A stretch of 64,000 nucleotides of DNA from Streptomyces sp. F001 (GCF_004187715.1 NZ_QZWF01000008.1:1-64000); one strand, 5' to 3'. Numbered from the stretch's first letter, positions 37,689 to 47,362 are shown. The notes: generated by a model from the letters alone, not told the origin. Numbers and translations: made by a program.

Positions 37689-40669
37689 AACAGCTCCTCC
37701 ACCACGCCCCGCGCCCTGCGTGCCGTACGCCGGTACGCGTCCAGCATGTCGCCCACGTGGCCCGGCCCGTACCCCAGGTAGCGGCCGACCGCGGCCAGTT
37801 CACGGGGGTCCGAGGGGAAGGTGTCCCCGGCGCGTCCGCGGACCAGCATCACGGCGTTACGCACCCGGGTGGCCAGCACCCACGCCTCGTCGAGGGTCGC
37901 CGCGTCCTCGGCGGACACCAGGCCGGCCTCGCGCGCGGCTGCCAGAGCCTGGCGGGTGCGGGTCGTGCGCAGCCCCGATTCCTGCCACCCGTGCCGCATC
38001 TGCAGCAACTGCACGGTCCACTCCACGTCGGACAGCCCGCCCGGCCCGATCTTGGTGTGCAGCTTGGGGTCGGCGCCCCGGGGCAACCGTTCCGACTCCA
38101 TTCGCGCCTTGAGCCGCCGGATCTCCCGTACGGCCTCCTCCGACAGCCCCTGCTCCGGATACCGCAGCGGATCGATCAGCTCGATGAACCGGCGCCCCAG
38201 GTCCTCGTCGCCGGCCACCGGTTCGGCCCGCAGCAGCGCCTGCGACTCCCAGACCAGGGACCAGCGGCGGTAGTACGCCTCGTACGACTTCAGCGTCCGC
38301 ACCAGCGGTCCCGACTTGCCCTCGGGCCGCAGGTCCGCGTCGATCAGCAGCGGCGGGTCGGAGCTCGGGACCTGCAGCAGGCGGCGCATCTCGGCGACGA
38401 CCCGGCCCGCGGCCTCGGCTGCCTCCCGTTCGCCGACCCCCTCCTGCGGCTCGTGCACGAACAGCACGTCCGCGTCGGAGCCGTAGCCCAGCTCGTGCCC
38501 GCCGAACCGGCCCATGCCGATCACCGCGAACCGGGTCGGCAGGGTGTCGCCCCAGCTCTCCCGGACCACAGCCCGCAGCGTCCCGGCCAGCGTCGCCGCC
38601 GTCAGGTCGGACACCGCGCCGCCGACCCGGTCCACCAGCGCCCCCTGGTCGGCCTCGACCGGCTGGGCCTCGGTGCCGTAGGAGCCGACGATGTCGGCGG
38701 CGGCGATACGGAACAGCTCCCGGCGCCGTACCCCACGGGCCGCGGTGACCGCCTGCTCACCGCCCTCGGCCCGGCCGACGGCCGCGAGGATCTCCTGCTC
38801 CAGGTGGGCCCGCGACCGGGGCTGAAGTCCCCCGCCGTCGCTGTCGCCGAGCAGCGCCACGGCCTCCGGGGCCCGCATCAGCAGATCGGGGGCGAGCCGG
38901 CCGGCGGACAGCACCCGGGCGAGGTTCTCCGCCGCCGCACCCTCGTCCCGCAGCAGCCGCAGATACCAGGGCGTCTTGCCCAACGCGTCCGACACCTTGC
39001 GGAAGTTGAGCAGGCCGGCGTCCGGGTCGGCGGAGTCCGCGAACCAGCCGAGCAGCACGGGAAGCAGGGTGCGCTGGATCGCGGCCTTGCGGGTGACGCC
39101 GGAAGCCAGCGCCTCCAGGTGGCGCAGGGCGGCGGCCGGGTCGGCGTAGCCCAGCGCGACCAGCCGTGCGCGGGCCGCCTCGGGGCTCAACCGGGCCTCG
39201 CCGGGGGCGAGTTGGGCGACCGCGTCGAGCAGCGGCCGGTAGAAGATCTTCTCGTGCAGGCGTCGCACGACGGCGGCGTGCCGCTTCCACTCCCGGTTCA
39301 GCTCGCCGACCGGGTCCGTGCGCAGGCCGAGGGAGCGGCCGAGGCGCCGCTGGTCGGCCTCGTCCTCGGGGACGAGGTGGGTACGGCGCAGCCGGTAGAG
39401 CTGGATGCGGTGCTCCATGGAGCGCAGGAAGCGGTACGCGGCCTCCAGTTGCGCGGCGTCCGCCCGCCCCACGTACCCGCCCGCGGCCAGCGCCTGCAAC
39501 GCAGCCAGCGTCGTCCCGCTCCGGAGCGAGACATCCGCCCGCCCGTGCACCAACTGCAGCAGCTGTACGGCGAACTCGACGTCCCGCAGGCCGCCCGGGC
39601 CCAGCTTCAGTTCGCGCTCGACCTCGGCGACGGGGATGTTCTCGACGACCCTCCGACGCATCTTCTGCACATCGGCGACGAAGTTCTCGCGCTCGGCGGC
39701 CTGCCACACCAGCGGCTCGAGGGCGGTGACGTACTCCTCGCCGAGTTCGATGTCACCGGCGACCGGGCGGGCCTTGAGCAGGGCCTGGAACTCCCAGGTC
39801 TTGGCCCAGCGTTGGTAGTAGGCGAGGTGGCTGCTGAGGGTGCGGACCAGCGGTCCGTTGCGGCCCTCGGGGCGGAGATTGGCGTCGACGGGCCAGATGG
39901 AACCCTCGACGGTGGTCTCGGAGCAGATCCGCATCATGTGCGAGGCGAGCCGGGTCGCGGCACGCAGCGCCTTGCCCTCGTCGGCTCCTTCGACGGCCTC
40001 GCCGACGAAGATGACGTCGACGTCGGAGACGTAGTTCAGCTCGTGGCCGCCGCACTTGCCCATCGCGATGACGGCGAGCCGGCACAGCGCGGCGTCGTCG
40101 GGCGCAGCGGCGCGGGCGATGCCGAGGGCGGCGCGCAGGGTGGCGGTGGCCAGGTCGGCGAGCTCGGCCGCGGTCTGGGCGACGTCGATCGTGCCGCACA
40201 CGTCCCGCGCGGCGATGGACAGCAGACAGCGCCGGTAGGCGACGCGCAGGGTGACGGGGTCGGTGGCCTCGGCCAGGCCCCGCTCGAACTCCGCCACTCC
40301 GGGGTGCAGGTCCCGCGGCTCGTAGGTGACGAGGGCCTGCCAGTCGCCGGCGTGCCGGGCGAGGTGGTCGGCGAGGGCGGCCGAGGCGCCGAGCACACCG
40401 AGGAGACGGTCGCGCAGCGGCTTGGACGCGGTCAGGGTGTCGAGCAGTTCACGGCGTGCGGTGGGGGCGGGCTGGGCCTCCAGCAGGCGTACCAGACCGT
40501 GCAGGGCCAGGTCCGGGTCGGCGGTGGCGCCCAGCGCCTCCAGCAGCACCGGGTCGTCGCGCAGGCCTGCGAGCTCTGCTGCGGACAGGAGCCGCTCGGC
40601 GGCGGCGGGATCGGTGAAGCCGTGCCGCAGCAGCCGCGTGAAGGTACTGCTTCTGCGCCCCGGCGTCAT
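37676..40669 (-). CDS. glnE: Bifunctional glutamine synthetase adenylyltransferase GlnE
   Basis: A 997-residue enzyme that adenylylates and deadenylylates the GS-I Tyr397 of glnA in response to nitrogen status. It has two nucleotidyltransferase domains in tandem: N-terminal (VIAMGKCGGHELNYVSDVDV, residues about 190-260) and C-terminal (FAVIGMGRFGGHELGYGSDA, about 720-740), each with the G-x3-L-x-Y-x-S-D-x-D pattern, plus LGPGGLRDVEFAVQLLQLVH and IGPGGLSDVEWTVQLLQMRH. GGAGGGCGAGG lies just before ATG 40669; the longer frame upstream is not needed. The 3' end overlaps the PAP2 gene by 13 bp. Confidence 0.97.
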   Translation of the reverse strand: MTPGRRSSTFTRLLRHGFTDPAAAERLLSAAELAGLRDDPVLLEALGATADPDLALHGLVRLLEAQPAPTARRELLDTLTASKPLRDRLLGVLGASAALADHLARHAGDWQALVTYEPRDLHPGVAEFERGLAEATDPVTLRVAYRRCLLSIAARDVCGTIDVAQTAAELADLATATLRAALGIARAAAPDDAALCRLAVIAMGKCGGHELNYVSDVDVIFVGEAVEGADEGKALRAATRLASHMMRICSETTVEGSIWPVDANLRPEGRNGPLVRTLSSHLAYYQRWAKTWEFQALLKARPVAGDIELGEEYVTALEPLVWQAAERENFVADVQKMRRRVVENIPVAEVERELKLGPGGLRDVEFAVQLLQLVHGRADVSLRSGTTLAALQALAAGGYVGRADAAQLEAAYRFLRSMEHRIQLYRLRRTHLVPEDEADQRRLGRSLGLRTDPVGELNREWKRHAAVVRRLHEKIFYRPLLDAVAQLAPGEARLSPEAARARLVALGYADPAAALRHLEALASGVTRKAAIQRTLLPVLLGWFADSADPDAGLLNFRKVSDALGKTPWYLRLLRDEGAAAENLARVLSAGRLAPDLLMRAPEAVALLGDSDGGGLQPRSRAHLEQEILAAVGRAEGGEQAVTAARGVRRRELFRIAAADIVGSYGTEAQPVEADQGALVDRVGGAVSDLTAATLAGTLRAVVRESWGDTLPTRFAVIGMGRFGGHELGYGSDADVLFVHEPQEGVGEREAAEAAGRVVAEMRRLLQVPSSDPPLLIDADLRPEGKSGPLVRTLKSYEAYYRRWSLVWESQALLRAEPVAGDEDLGRRFIELIDPLRYPEQGLSEEAVREIRRLKARMESERLPRGADPKLHTKIGPGGLSDVEWTVQLLQMRHGWQESGLRTTRTRQALAAAREAGLVSAEDAATLDEAWVLATRVRNAVMLVRGRAGDTFPSDPRELAAVGRYLGYGPGHVGDMLDAYRRTARRARGVVEELFYGA

Positions 40670-40793
40670 CCTCGCCCTCCCGTCCAGGTCAACGTGGTAC
40701 GAGCCGAGCCTAACCGGACTGCCCGCGTGGGGCGCCGATGAGTTCCGCGGGCGTACGGGGTCTGCCCTGTCGAGGACCTTCAGGAGGCAGCTC

Positions 40794-41339
40794 ATGATCG
40801 CCAAGCAACCACAGACCCGTCTCGACCAGCGCTACAGCGGCGAGGCGGCCACCGCGACCCCCTGGTCGGAGGCCGAGGCGCTGCTCGCCGGGTCCGAGCT
40901 GTTCTGGATCTCGACGGTACGCCCCGACGGGCGGCCCCATGTGGCCCCTCTGCTCGCCGTCTGGTCGGACGGCCGGCTGCACTTCTGTACCGGCCCCGAG
41001 GAGCGCAAGGCCCAGAACCTCGCCGCGAACCCGCACGTCGTGCTCACCACCGGCACCAACACCTGGAACAAGGGATACGACCTGGTGGTCGAGGGCGAGG
41101 CGGTGCGGATCACCGACGACGCCCGGCTGTGCGAGCTGGCCGCCGCGTGGGAGGCGAAGTACGGCAGCGTCTGGCACTTCGACGTGGCGGACGGCTGCTT
41201 CCGGCACGGTGCGGGACACGCCTACGTCTACTCGGTGGCGCCGCGCACGGTTTTCGGCTTCGGTAAGGGAGAGCCGTTCAGCCAGACCCGTTGGCGATTC
41301 AACTTGGAGGAACAGCAATGGACTTCACGCTCGAAGTGA
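40794..41339 (+). CDS. Pyridoxamine 5'-phosphate oxidase-family protein
   Basis: A 181-residue split-barrel protein of the PNPOx-like group: LAGSELFWISTVRPDGRPHV, APLLAVWSDGRLHFCTGPEE, RKAQNLAANPHVVLTTGTNT and GYDLVVEGEAVRITDD. Members bind FMN or F420; neither cofactor nor substrate can be told from sequence. AGGAGG lies 6 nt before the ATG. The end overlaps the start of the VOC gene by 22 bp, so the two are coupled. Confidence 0.87.
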   Translation: MIAKQPQTRLDQRYSGEAATATPWSEAEALLAGSELFWISTVRPDGRPHVAPLLAVWSDGRLHFCTGPEERKAQNLAANPHVVLTTGTNTWNKGYDLVVEGEAVRITDDARLCELAAAWEAKYGSVWHFDVADGCFRHGAGHAYVYSVAPRTVFGFGKGEPFSQTRWRFNLEEQQWTSRSK

Positions 41340-41761
41340 TTCCGCTGCCCGTGACCGACATCGACCGGGCGCGCGACTTCTACCGGGACCGAGTGGGCTT
41401 CCACGTCGACATCGACCAGGAAGTCATGCCGGGCATGCGCATCGTCCAGCTGACGCCTCCGGGCTCGGGCTGTTCGATCGCGCTCGGCGACAGCATCTGG
41501 GACCTGACCAAGGGCGAGACAAAGCCCGAGCCCGGCTCCTACCAGGGCCTTCAGCTCTGCGTCGCCGACATCAAGGCGGCCCGCGCGGAACTGGTCGAAC
41601 GGGGCCTGGAGATCTCCGAGCCGGTCCAGTACTCCCCCGACGACGGCGCGACGTTCATGTACTTCAAGGACCCCGACGGCAACGGCTGGTCGATCCAGGA
41701 GTACCGCCGCAGGGCCACGGAGCCCCTGCACCAGGTGCTGGCGGAGTTGAAGCAGCAGTAG
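41318..41761 (+). CDS. VOC-family glyoxalase/dioxygenase-like protein
   Basis: A 147-residue protein of the vicinal-oxygen-chelate fold: LEVIPLPVTDIDRARDFYRD at the N-terminus and FMYFKDPDGNGWSIQEYRRR with the C-terminal Glu metal ligand. Two betaalphabetabetabeta units are expected. The substrate is unknown. ATG 41318 has GGAGG 7 nt upstream and overlaps the preceding PNPOx gene by 22 bp, which points to a coupled two-gene unit. Confidence 0.87.
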   Translation: MDFTLEVIPLPVTDIDRARDFYRDRVGFHVDIDQEVMPGMRIVQLTPPGSGCSIALGDSIWDLTKGETKPEPGSYQGLQLCVADIKAARAELVERGLEISEPVQYSPDDGATFMYFKDPDGNGWSIQEYRRRATEPLHQVLAELKQQ

Positions 41762-41777
41762 GGAGACGCGTGGCGCA

Positions 41778-41800
41778 GGGGTGCCGTGTCCGGGCACCCC
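41778..41800. terminator. Hairpin after the PNPOx-VOC unit
   Basis: GGGGTGCC (41778-41785) and GGCACCCC (41793-41800), 8-bp perfect arms around GTGTCCG. Confidence 0.65.
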
Positions 41801-41994
41801 GGGTCCAGGCACCCCTTGCACGAGGGGCAGCAGGCCTCGCGGTCGCGTGACATGTCGGCTGTCGGGGCTACCTTCTCGCCAGGGTGTCGCTCCTGTGCGG
41901 TGGGCGTATTGTCCGCATATGTGTGGTACTCGGTGCGGCCAGGGCGGTGCGCCGTCGCAGGAGCGGTCGGTACGGCCCGGGGGAAGGTGAGAGC

Positions 41995-44126
41995 GTGCAG
42001 GACCCTGCCGGCTTCGTCGCTGCCGCGAGCTTCGGCCCGGAGCTGGTGGCCCTCGCTCTGGCCCGGGTCGTCTCGGAGACCGACGCGTCTGCGGGCTTTG
42101 TGTATCTGCTGCCGCCGGGCGAGTGGGTGCTGCGGCTGGCGGTGCTCAGCGGGGACTCACCGGAGCTCATCGCCCCGTGGGCGCAGGTGCGGCTCACCGC
42201 CCCGGTCCCGGTGGCCGACGCGGTGCGCGAGCGGCGCCTGGTGTGGCTCGGCAGCCAGGAAGAGCTGGCGCGCTGCTACCCGCAGTCCGCGCTCGTGCTG
42301 CCCTACCACTTGGCGGTGGCCGCCGCACCGATCACCACCGACACCACCGTGTGGGGCGGCCTGGTGCTGCGGTGGCCCGGCTCGCACCCGCCGCAGCTGC
42401 CCCCGCAGGAGCGCGATGCGCTCTTTGCCTGCTGCCACCGCCTGGGTCTGCTCCTGCAGCAGGCCACCGACGGTGGCCACCCGGTGCTGCCCGAGCCCGA
42501 GCCACGAGTGGTCCCCCCGCTGCGCTCCCGCACCCCCGAGCCGGTCCGGGAGACGGCCGCGGCCGACTTCGCCGAGCGCCTGCCCGGAGGCTGCTGCGCG
42601 CTGAACACGGAGGGCCGGATCACCTTCCTCACCTCCGCCGCCGCCGACCTCCTCGGAGCCGACGTCCCCGGCCTGTTGGGCGCCCGGCCCTGGGAGGCCC
42701 TGCCGTGGCTGGACGACCCGGTCGTCGAAGACCGCTACCGGGCCGCGGTCTTCAGCCGCCAGCCCACCTCCTTCACCGTCCTGCGCCCACCGGACCACTG
42801 GCTGTTCTTCCGCCTCTACCCGGACCCATCCGGTATCAGCGTCCGCATCACCCCCACCGCCACGGCCCATGGCCCGGACGCTTCAGGGGTGCTGCACCCC
42901 GCTGCCCCCGACGTCCCGGGCCGGACGACCGCGCTCTACCACCTGCTGCACCTGGCGGCCACGCTCACCGAGGCCGTCGGGGTGCGGGACGTGGTCGACC
43001 GGGTCGCCGACCAGCTCCTGCCCGCCTTCGGCGCCCAGGCCCTCGCCCTGATGACGACGCAGGAGGGCCGGCTGCGGATCATCGGCTACCGCGGCTATGC
43101 CGCCGAGCTCATGGATCGTTTCGACGCCCTCCCCCTGACCTCGGACACCCCCGCCGTGCACGTCCTGACCACCGGCATCCCCAGCTTCTTCGCCACCTTC
43201 GAGGACCTCAAACGCGCCTATCCCCCCGCCGTCCGGCAGGACGAGATGGGCGCCTGGGCCTTTCTGCCCCTGATCACCTCCGCCGCCCGTCGGCTCGCTG
43301 GTACTCGCCTACGCCCGGCCCCACCCCTTCGCCCCGGAGGAACGGGCCATCCTCACCTCCACCGCCGGACTGGTCGCCCAGGCTCTGGACCGGGCCCACC
43401 TCTACGACGCCAAACACCAGCTCGCCCACAGCTTGCAGACCGCCCTGCTGCCCAGGCCCTCCCCGCATCCCCGGCCTGGACGTGGCCGCCCGCTACCTCC
43501 CCACCGCCCGCGGCATCGACATCGGCGGCGACTTCTACGACCTCATTTGCCTCGACGAGGCGACCGCCGCCGCGGCCATCGGCGACGTCCAGGGCCACAA
43601 CGTGAACGCCGCCGCCCTCATGGGGCAGGTCCGCACCGCCGTCCACGCCACCGCCGGCGCACCCCCCGGCGAGGTCCTGGCCCGCACCAACCGTCTGCTC
43701 ACCGACCTGGACCCCGGCCTGTTCACCAGCTGCCTCTACGCCCACCTCGACCTGGCGCGCCACCGCGCCCACCTGGCCAGCGCCGGCCACCCCCCGCCGC
43801 TGCTGTGCTACCCCGACGGGCACACCGAGGTCCTCGACCTGCCGCCCGGACTCCTGCTGGGCATCGATCCGGCCGCCGACTACCCGACGACCGATATCCC
43901 CCTGCCACCCGGCGCCGTGCTCGCCCTGTACACCGACGGCCTCGTCGAAACCCCCGGCACCGACCTCGGCGAGGCCATCGCCGGCCTCGCCGACCAGCTC
44001 GCCCAGTCCCGGGGGCACAGCATGGACGCCCTCGCCGAGATCCTCGTCCACCACGCCCAGCGGTCGGCATCCCACGGCGACGACATCGCCCTGCTCCTCA
44101 TCCATCCGCACCAGGACGGCGGCTGA
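41995..44126 (+). pseudogene. SpoIIE-type PP2C phosphatase with GAF and PAS domains, two frameshifts
   Basis: The reading passes through three frames. Frame A from GTG 41995 carries an N-terminal GAF-like part, a PAS-like domain (GCCALNTEGRITFLTSAAAD) and a second GAF (VRDVVDRVADQLLPAFGAQA), and breaks after FLPLITSA at about 43279-43291. Frame B continues VGSLVLAYARPHPFAPEERA to QLAHSLQTALLP, and breaks at about 43450-43464. Frame C carries the PP2C domain (RIPGLDVAARYLP, GGDFYDLI, AIGDVQGHNVNAA, LALYTDGLVE, DDIALLLI). Both breaks lie in C/G-rich runs. Such phosphatases act on anti-anti-sigma factors. Disabled gene or consensus error. Confidence 0.88.
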
Positions 44127-44240
44127 CACCCAGTGACCCGCCCAGCCCTCGAGGACGACTGACGGCGCCGTGTCAGCGCGTTGCGTCGACACCCAGGAGT
44201 CCTCAGGGCGTTGAGTCAGTACAGGGCCGGTGAGACGGCT

Positions 44241-44271
44241 CAGGGCCGACGGTTCGAGACCGTCGGCCCTG
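44241..44271. terminator. Bidirectional hairpin between phosphatase and glnA2
   Basis: 13-bp perfect arms (CAGGGCCGACGGT and complement) around TCGAG. It separates two convergent genes. The GGTTCGAGACC core mimics a tRNA T-arm but no tRNA surrounds it. Confidence 0.8.
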
Positions 44272-44308
44272 GATGCCGCGCACGCGGGATACCCGCGTTG
44301 ACCTGCGC

Positions 44309-45670
44309 CTACAGCACCGGAAGGTTCTTGCGCAGCTCGAAGGCGGTCACCTCGGAGCGGTACTCGTACCACTCCTGCCGCTTGTTGCGCAGGAAGAAGT
44401 CGAAGACGTGCTCACCCAGCGTCTCGGCGACCAGATCGCTGCGCTCCATGAGTCCGAGCGCCTCCCCCAGGTTCTGCGGCAGCGGCTCGATCCCCATCGC
44501 CCGCCGCTCGGCATCGGACAGCGCCCACACGTCGTCCTCGGCGCCCGGCGGCAGTTCGTAGCCCTCCTCGATGCCCTTGAGACCGGCGGCGAGGAGCACG
44601 GCGTACGCCAGGTACGGGTTCGCGCCGGCGTCCAGCGACCGCACCTCGACCCGCGCGGACCCGGTCTTCCCCGGCTTGTACATCGGCACCCGGACCAGCG
44701 CCGACCGGTTGTTGTGCCCCCAGCAGATGTACGAGGGCGCCTCACCGCCCGCGCCGGCCGTGCGCTCGGAGCCGCCCCAGATGCGCTTGTAGGAGTTCAC
44801 CCACTGGTTGGTGACCGCCGAGATCTCCGCAGCGTGCCGCAGCAGGCCCGCGATGAAGGAGCGGCCGACCTTGGACAGCTGGTACTCGGCGCCGGACTCG
44901 TAGAACGCGTTCCGGTCGCCCTCGAACAGCGACAGGTGTGTGTGCATACCGGAGCCCGGGTGCTCGGAGAACGGCTTCGGCATGAAGGTCGCCTGCAGGT
45001 TCTGCTCGAGGGCCACCTGCTTCATGACCAGGCGGAACGTCATGACGTTGTCCGCGGTGGACAGCGCGTCCGCGTACCGGAGGTCGATCTCCTGCTGGCC
45101 CGGCGCGCCCTCGTGGTGGGAGAACTCGACGGAGATGCCCATCGACTCCAGCATGGTGATCGCCTGGCGGCGGAAGTCCATGCCGACGTTGGTCGGGGTG
45201 TGGTCGAAGTAGCCGGAGTTGTCGGCGGGGGTGGGCACCGAGCCGTCGACCGGCTTGTTCTTCAGCAGGAAGAACTCGATCTCCGGGTGGGTGTAGAAGG
45301 TGAAGCCGAGGTCGGAGGCGCGGGCGAGGGCGCGCTTGAGGACGTAGCGCGGGTCGGCGAAGGAGGGGGAGCCGTCCGGCATGAGGATGTCGCAGAACAT
45401 CCGGGCCGTGCCCGGGGTCTCCGCGCGCCAGGGCAGGATCTGGAACGTCGACGGATCGGGCTTGGCGATCATGTCGGACTCGTACACCCGGGCGAAGCCC
45501 TCGATGGCGGAGCCGTCGAAGCCGATGCCCTCGTCGAAGGCCTGCTCCAGTTCGGCCGGGGCCACGGCCACGGACTTGAGGAAACCCAGCACGTCCGTGA
45601 ACCACAGGCGTACGAACCGGATGTCGCGCTCCTCCAACGTCCGGAGCACGAACTCCTGCTGCTTGTCCAT
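44309..45670 (-). CDS. glnA2: GlnA2, glutamine synthetase-like gamma-glutamylpolyamine synthetase
   Basis: A 453-residue GS-I fold enzyme. From memory, its ortholog in S. coelicolor glutamylates polyamines rather than ammonia. Motifs: EERDIRFVRLWFTDVLGFLK, DGSAIEGFARVYESDM, THPEIEFFLL, PGQQEIDLRY, PGSGMHTHLSLF and the GHNNRSALVRVP loop. The adenylylation Tyr is replaced: GAEDDVWALSDAERR has Trp382 where GlnA has Tyr397, so GlnE is not expected to modify it. ATG 45670 was chosen over 45685. It lies 3.6 kb from glnE, as in other actinobacteria. Confidence 0.9.
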   Translation of the reverse strand: MDKQQEFVLRTLEERDIRFVRLWFTDVLGFLKSVAVAPAELEQAFDEGIGFDGSAIEGFARVYESDMIAKPDPSTFQILPWRAETPGTARMFCDILMPDGSPSFADPRYVLKRALARASDLGFTFYTHPEIEFFLLKNKPVDGSVPTPADNSGYFDHTPTNVGMDFRRQAITMLESMGISVEFSHHEGAPGQQEIDLRYADALSTADNVMTFRLVMKQVALEQNLQATFMPKPFSEHPGSGMHTHLSLFEGDRNAFYESGAEYQLSKVGRSFIAGLLRHAAEISAVTNQWVNSYKRIWGGSERTAGAGGEAPSYICWGHNNRSALVRVPMYKPGKTGSARVEVRSLDAGANPYLAYAVLLAAGLKGIEEGYELPPGAEDDVWALSDAERRAMGIEPLPQNLGEALGLMERSDLVAETLGEHVFDFFLRNKRQEWYEYRSEVTAFELRKNLPVL

Positions 45671-46003
45671 CTTCCGCTTCCCCATCCTTGCTGGTCAGGC
45701 CGCCTGTCTCCCGCACCACGGGAGGCGGTCGGGCACCTGAGCATCCCACCACAACACCATTTCATGCGCGTTGCAGACCTTGATCGCCCGGCCGACCCCG
45801 GCCTGAACGCCTCGCGTACGGCAGGTGTACGGCTGTGCTGCCCATCTTGCCTGCTCGCACCGACATCCGTAATGCCCGTCCGGAGGCCACCGGGACCGGG
45901 CCGTTCGCGGTCCGTTCCGGCGCCCTCCCCTACGACTCGGCCCACCTCCCCCATTACGATCAGCCCACCCGACTTCCTCCCGTTCCCCAGAAGGGCCGGC
46001 CCC
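45671..46003. other. Divergent promoter region, glnA2 and DUF3105 gene
   Basis: 333 bp between two divergent starts. It contains an imperfect dyad CCGCCT...CCCG with CGGG-AGGCGG near 45700-45730. No GlnR-type 6-nt-spaced half-site set and no open frame of gene-like composition was found. Confidence 0.6.
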
Positions 46004-46669
46004 ATGGGTTCCGCCAAGAACAAGAGCAGTGCGGCGCGCGCGGCGCGCATAGAGGAGATGCGGCGCGCGGAGCGTGCCCGTGAGCGGCGCAACCGGATCC
46101 TCACGATCTCGGCCAGTGTGGTGGTCATCGCCGGTCTCGTCGTCGGTGGCGTGGTCCTGGTCCAGTCGCAGTCCGACGACTCCGACACGGCGGCGAGCGA
46201 CGCGAAGGCCACCGGCAAGTTCGTCACGGGCGCGGACGGCGTCAGGACGTGGGAGGGCGACCTGGCCCGCAACCACGTCACCAAGGCCGTGTCGTACCCG
46301 GTGGAGCCCCCGGTCGGCGGCGACCACCACCAGGTGTGGATGAACTGCAACGGCGACGTCTACACCGAGGAGATCCCCAACGTGAACGCCGTGCACTCGC
46401 TGGAGCACGGCGCGGTCTGGGTGACGTACACGAGCAAGGCCGCCGAGGACGACGTGGAGGCGCTGGCGGCGAAGGTGAAGAAGACGCCGTACACGCTGAT
46501 GAGCCCGGACGAGAAGCAGCAGGACCCGATCATGCTGACGGCGTGGGGCCACCAGCGGACGGTGACCGGCGCGGACGACCCGAACGTCGACAAGTTCCTC
46601 GCGAAGTACGTCCAGGGTGAGCAGACTCCCGAGCCGGGGGCCGCCTGCACGGGCGGGCTGTCGAAGTGA
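46004..46669 (+). CDS. DUF3105 membrane-anchored protein
   Basis: A 221-residue protein with a charged cytoplasmic N-terminus (RIEEMRRAERARERRNRILT), one membrane segment at about residues 37-56 and an extracytoplasmic DUF3105 domain. Conserved metal-like residues are in PPVGGDHHQVWMNCNGDVYT and NAVHSLEHGAVWVTYTS, and a lone Cys lies in GAACTGGLSK. Function unknown. AAGGG lies before the ATG. Its stop overlaps the GTG of the DUF305 gene (GTGA), so both are translationally coupled. Confidence 0.88.
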   Translation: MGSAKNKSSAARAARIEEMRRAERARERRNRILTISASVVVIAGLVVGGVVLVQSQSDDSDTAASDAKATGKFVTGADGVRTWEGDLARNHVTKAVSYPVEPPVGGDHHQVWMNCNGDVYTEEIPNVNAVHSLEHGAVWVTYTSKAAEDDVEALAAKVKKTPYTLMSPDEKQQDPIMLTAWGHQRTVTGADDPNVDKFLAKYVQGEQTPEPGAACTGGLSK

Positions 46670-47292
46670 GGCGTGCGCGGGCCGGCTGGATCGCGGGGGC
46701 CGCGGCGGCGCTGCTCGTCGCGGTCGGCGGGATCACGTACGCGGTCGCCGGGGACGGCGGCTCGGACGCCGCCGCGCCGGCCGCCGACTCCGCGGACGCC
46801 GGGTTCGCGCGCGACATGGCGGTGCACCACCAGCAGGCCGTGGAGATGTCGTACATCGTGCGCGATCGCACCGACGACGAGGAGGTGCGGCTGCTGGCGT
46901 ACGACATCGCGCAGACGCAGGCCAACCAGCGCGGCATGCTGCTGGGCTGGCTGGACCTGTGGGGGCTGCCGAAGGTGTCGGCGCAGCCGATGGCCTGGAT
47001 GGGCATGGGCGGCATGGCGTCCGGCGAGGACGGGGCGCTGATGCCGGGGATGGCGACCAACACCGAGATGAAGCGGCTGGGGCAGCTCGACGGACGGCAG
47101 GCCGAGGTCTTCTTCCTGCAGCTCATGACGGACCATCACCGGGGTGGCGTCCACATGGCGGAGAGCTGTGTCGACAAGTGCACGGTCGGCGCGGAGAAGC
47201 GGCTGGCGCAGGGCATGGTCGACGCCCAGGAGTCGGAGATCCGGCTCATGGCGGACCTGCTGAAGGAGCGGGGCGCGAAGCCGCGGCCGTAG
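46666..47292 (+). CDS. DUF305 secreted or anchored protein, Met/His-rich
   Basis: A 208-residue protein starting with GTG inside the previous stop. An N-terminal hydrophobic segment (AGWIAGAAAALLVAVGGITY) exports or anchors it. The DUF305 ferritin-like helical domain shows ARDMAVHHQQAVEMSYIVRD and QLMTDHHRGGVHMAESCVDK, with a Met-rich stretch PMAWMGMGGMASGEDGALMP and PGMATNTEM. His, Met and Cys clusters suggest copper or another soft metal, but that is inference. It is followed by nadE after 70 bp. Confidence 0.88.
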   Translation: MRRARAGWIAGAAAALLVAVGGITYAVAGDGGSDAAAPAADSADAGFARDMAVHHQQAVEMSYIVRDRTDDEEVRLLAYDIAQTQANQRGMLLGWLDLWGLPKVSAQPMAWMGMGGMASGEDGALMPGMATNTEMKRLGQLDGRQAEVFFLQLMTDHHRGGVHMAESCVDKCTVGAEKRLAQGMVDAQESEIRLMADLLKERGAKPRP

Positions 47293-47350
47293 TGCCGTGG
47301 GAGTGCCGTGGCCCACACCGGCCGCCACCCCATCGCGTCGCTCTGACGAT

Positions 47351-47356
47351 TACACT
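47351..47356 (+). promoter_or_regulatory. -10 hexamer TACACT of a likely leaderless nadE promoter
   Basis: TACACT, 6 nt, then GTG 47363; no ribosome binding site in the spacer. Confidence 0.55.
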
Positions 47357-47362
47357 GGGCCC

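Noticed and set aside
37757-40741. 994-aa open frame antisense to glnE
   Set aside because: Composition mirrors glnE; no recognizable motif.
41551-41853. Cys-rich minus-strand ORF
   Set aside because: Overlaps the VOC gene antisense, and its Cys-rich start falls in the GC-rich terminator region.
44241-44271. tRNA T-arm-like GGTTCGAGACC
   Set aside because: No acceptor stem, D-arm, anticodon arm or CCA around it; it is the loop of a perfect terminator-type hairpin between convergent genes.
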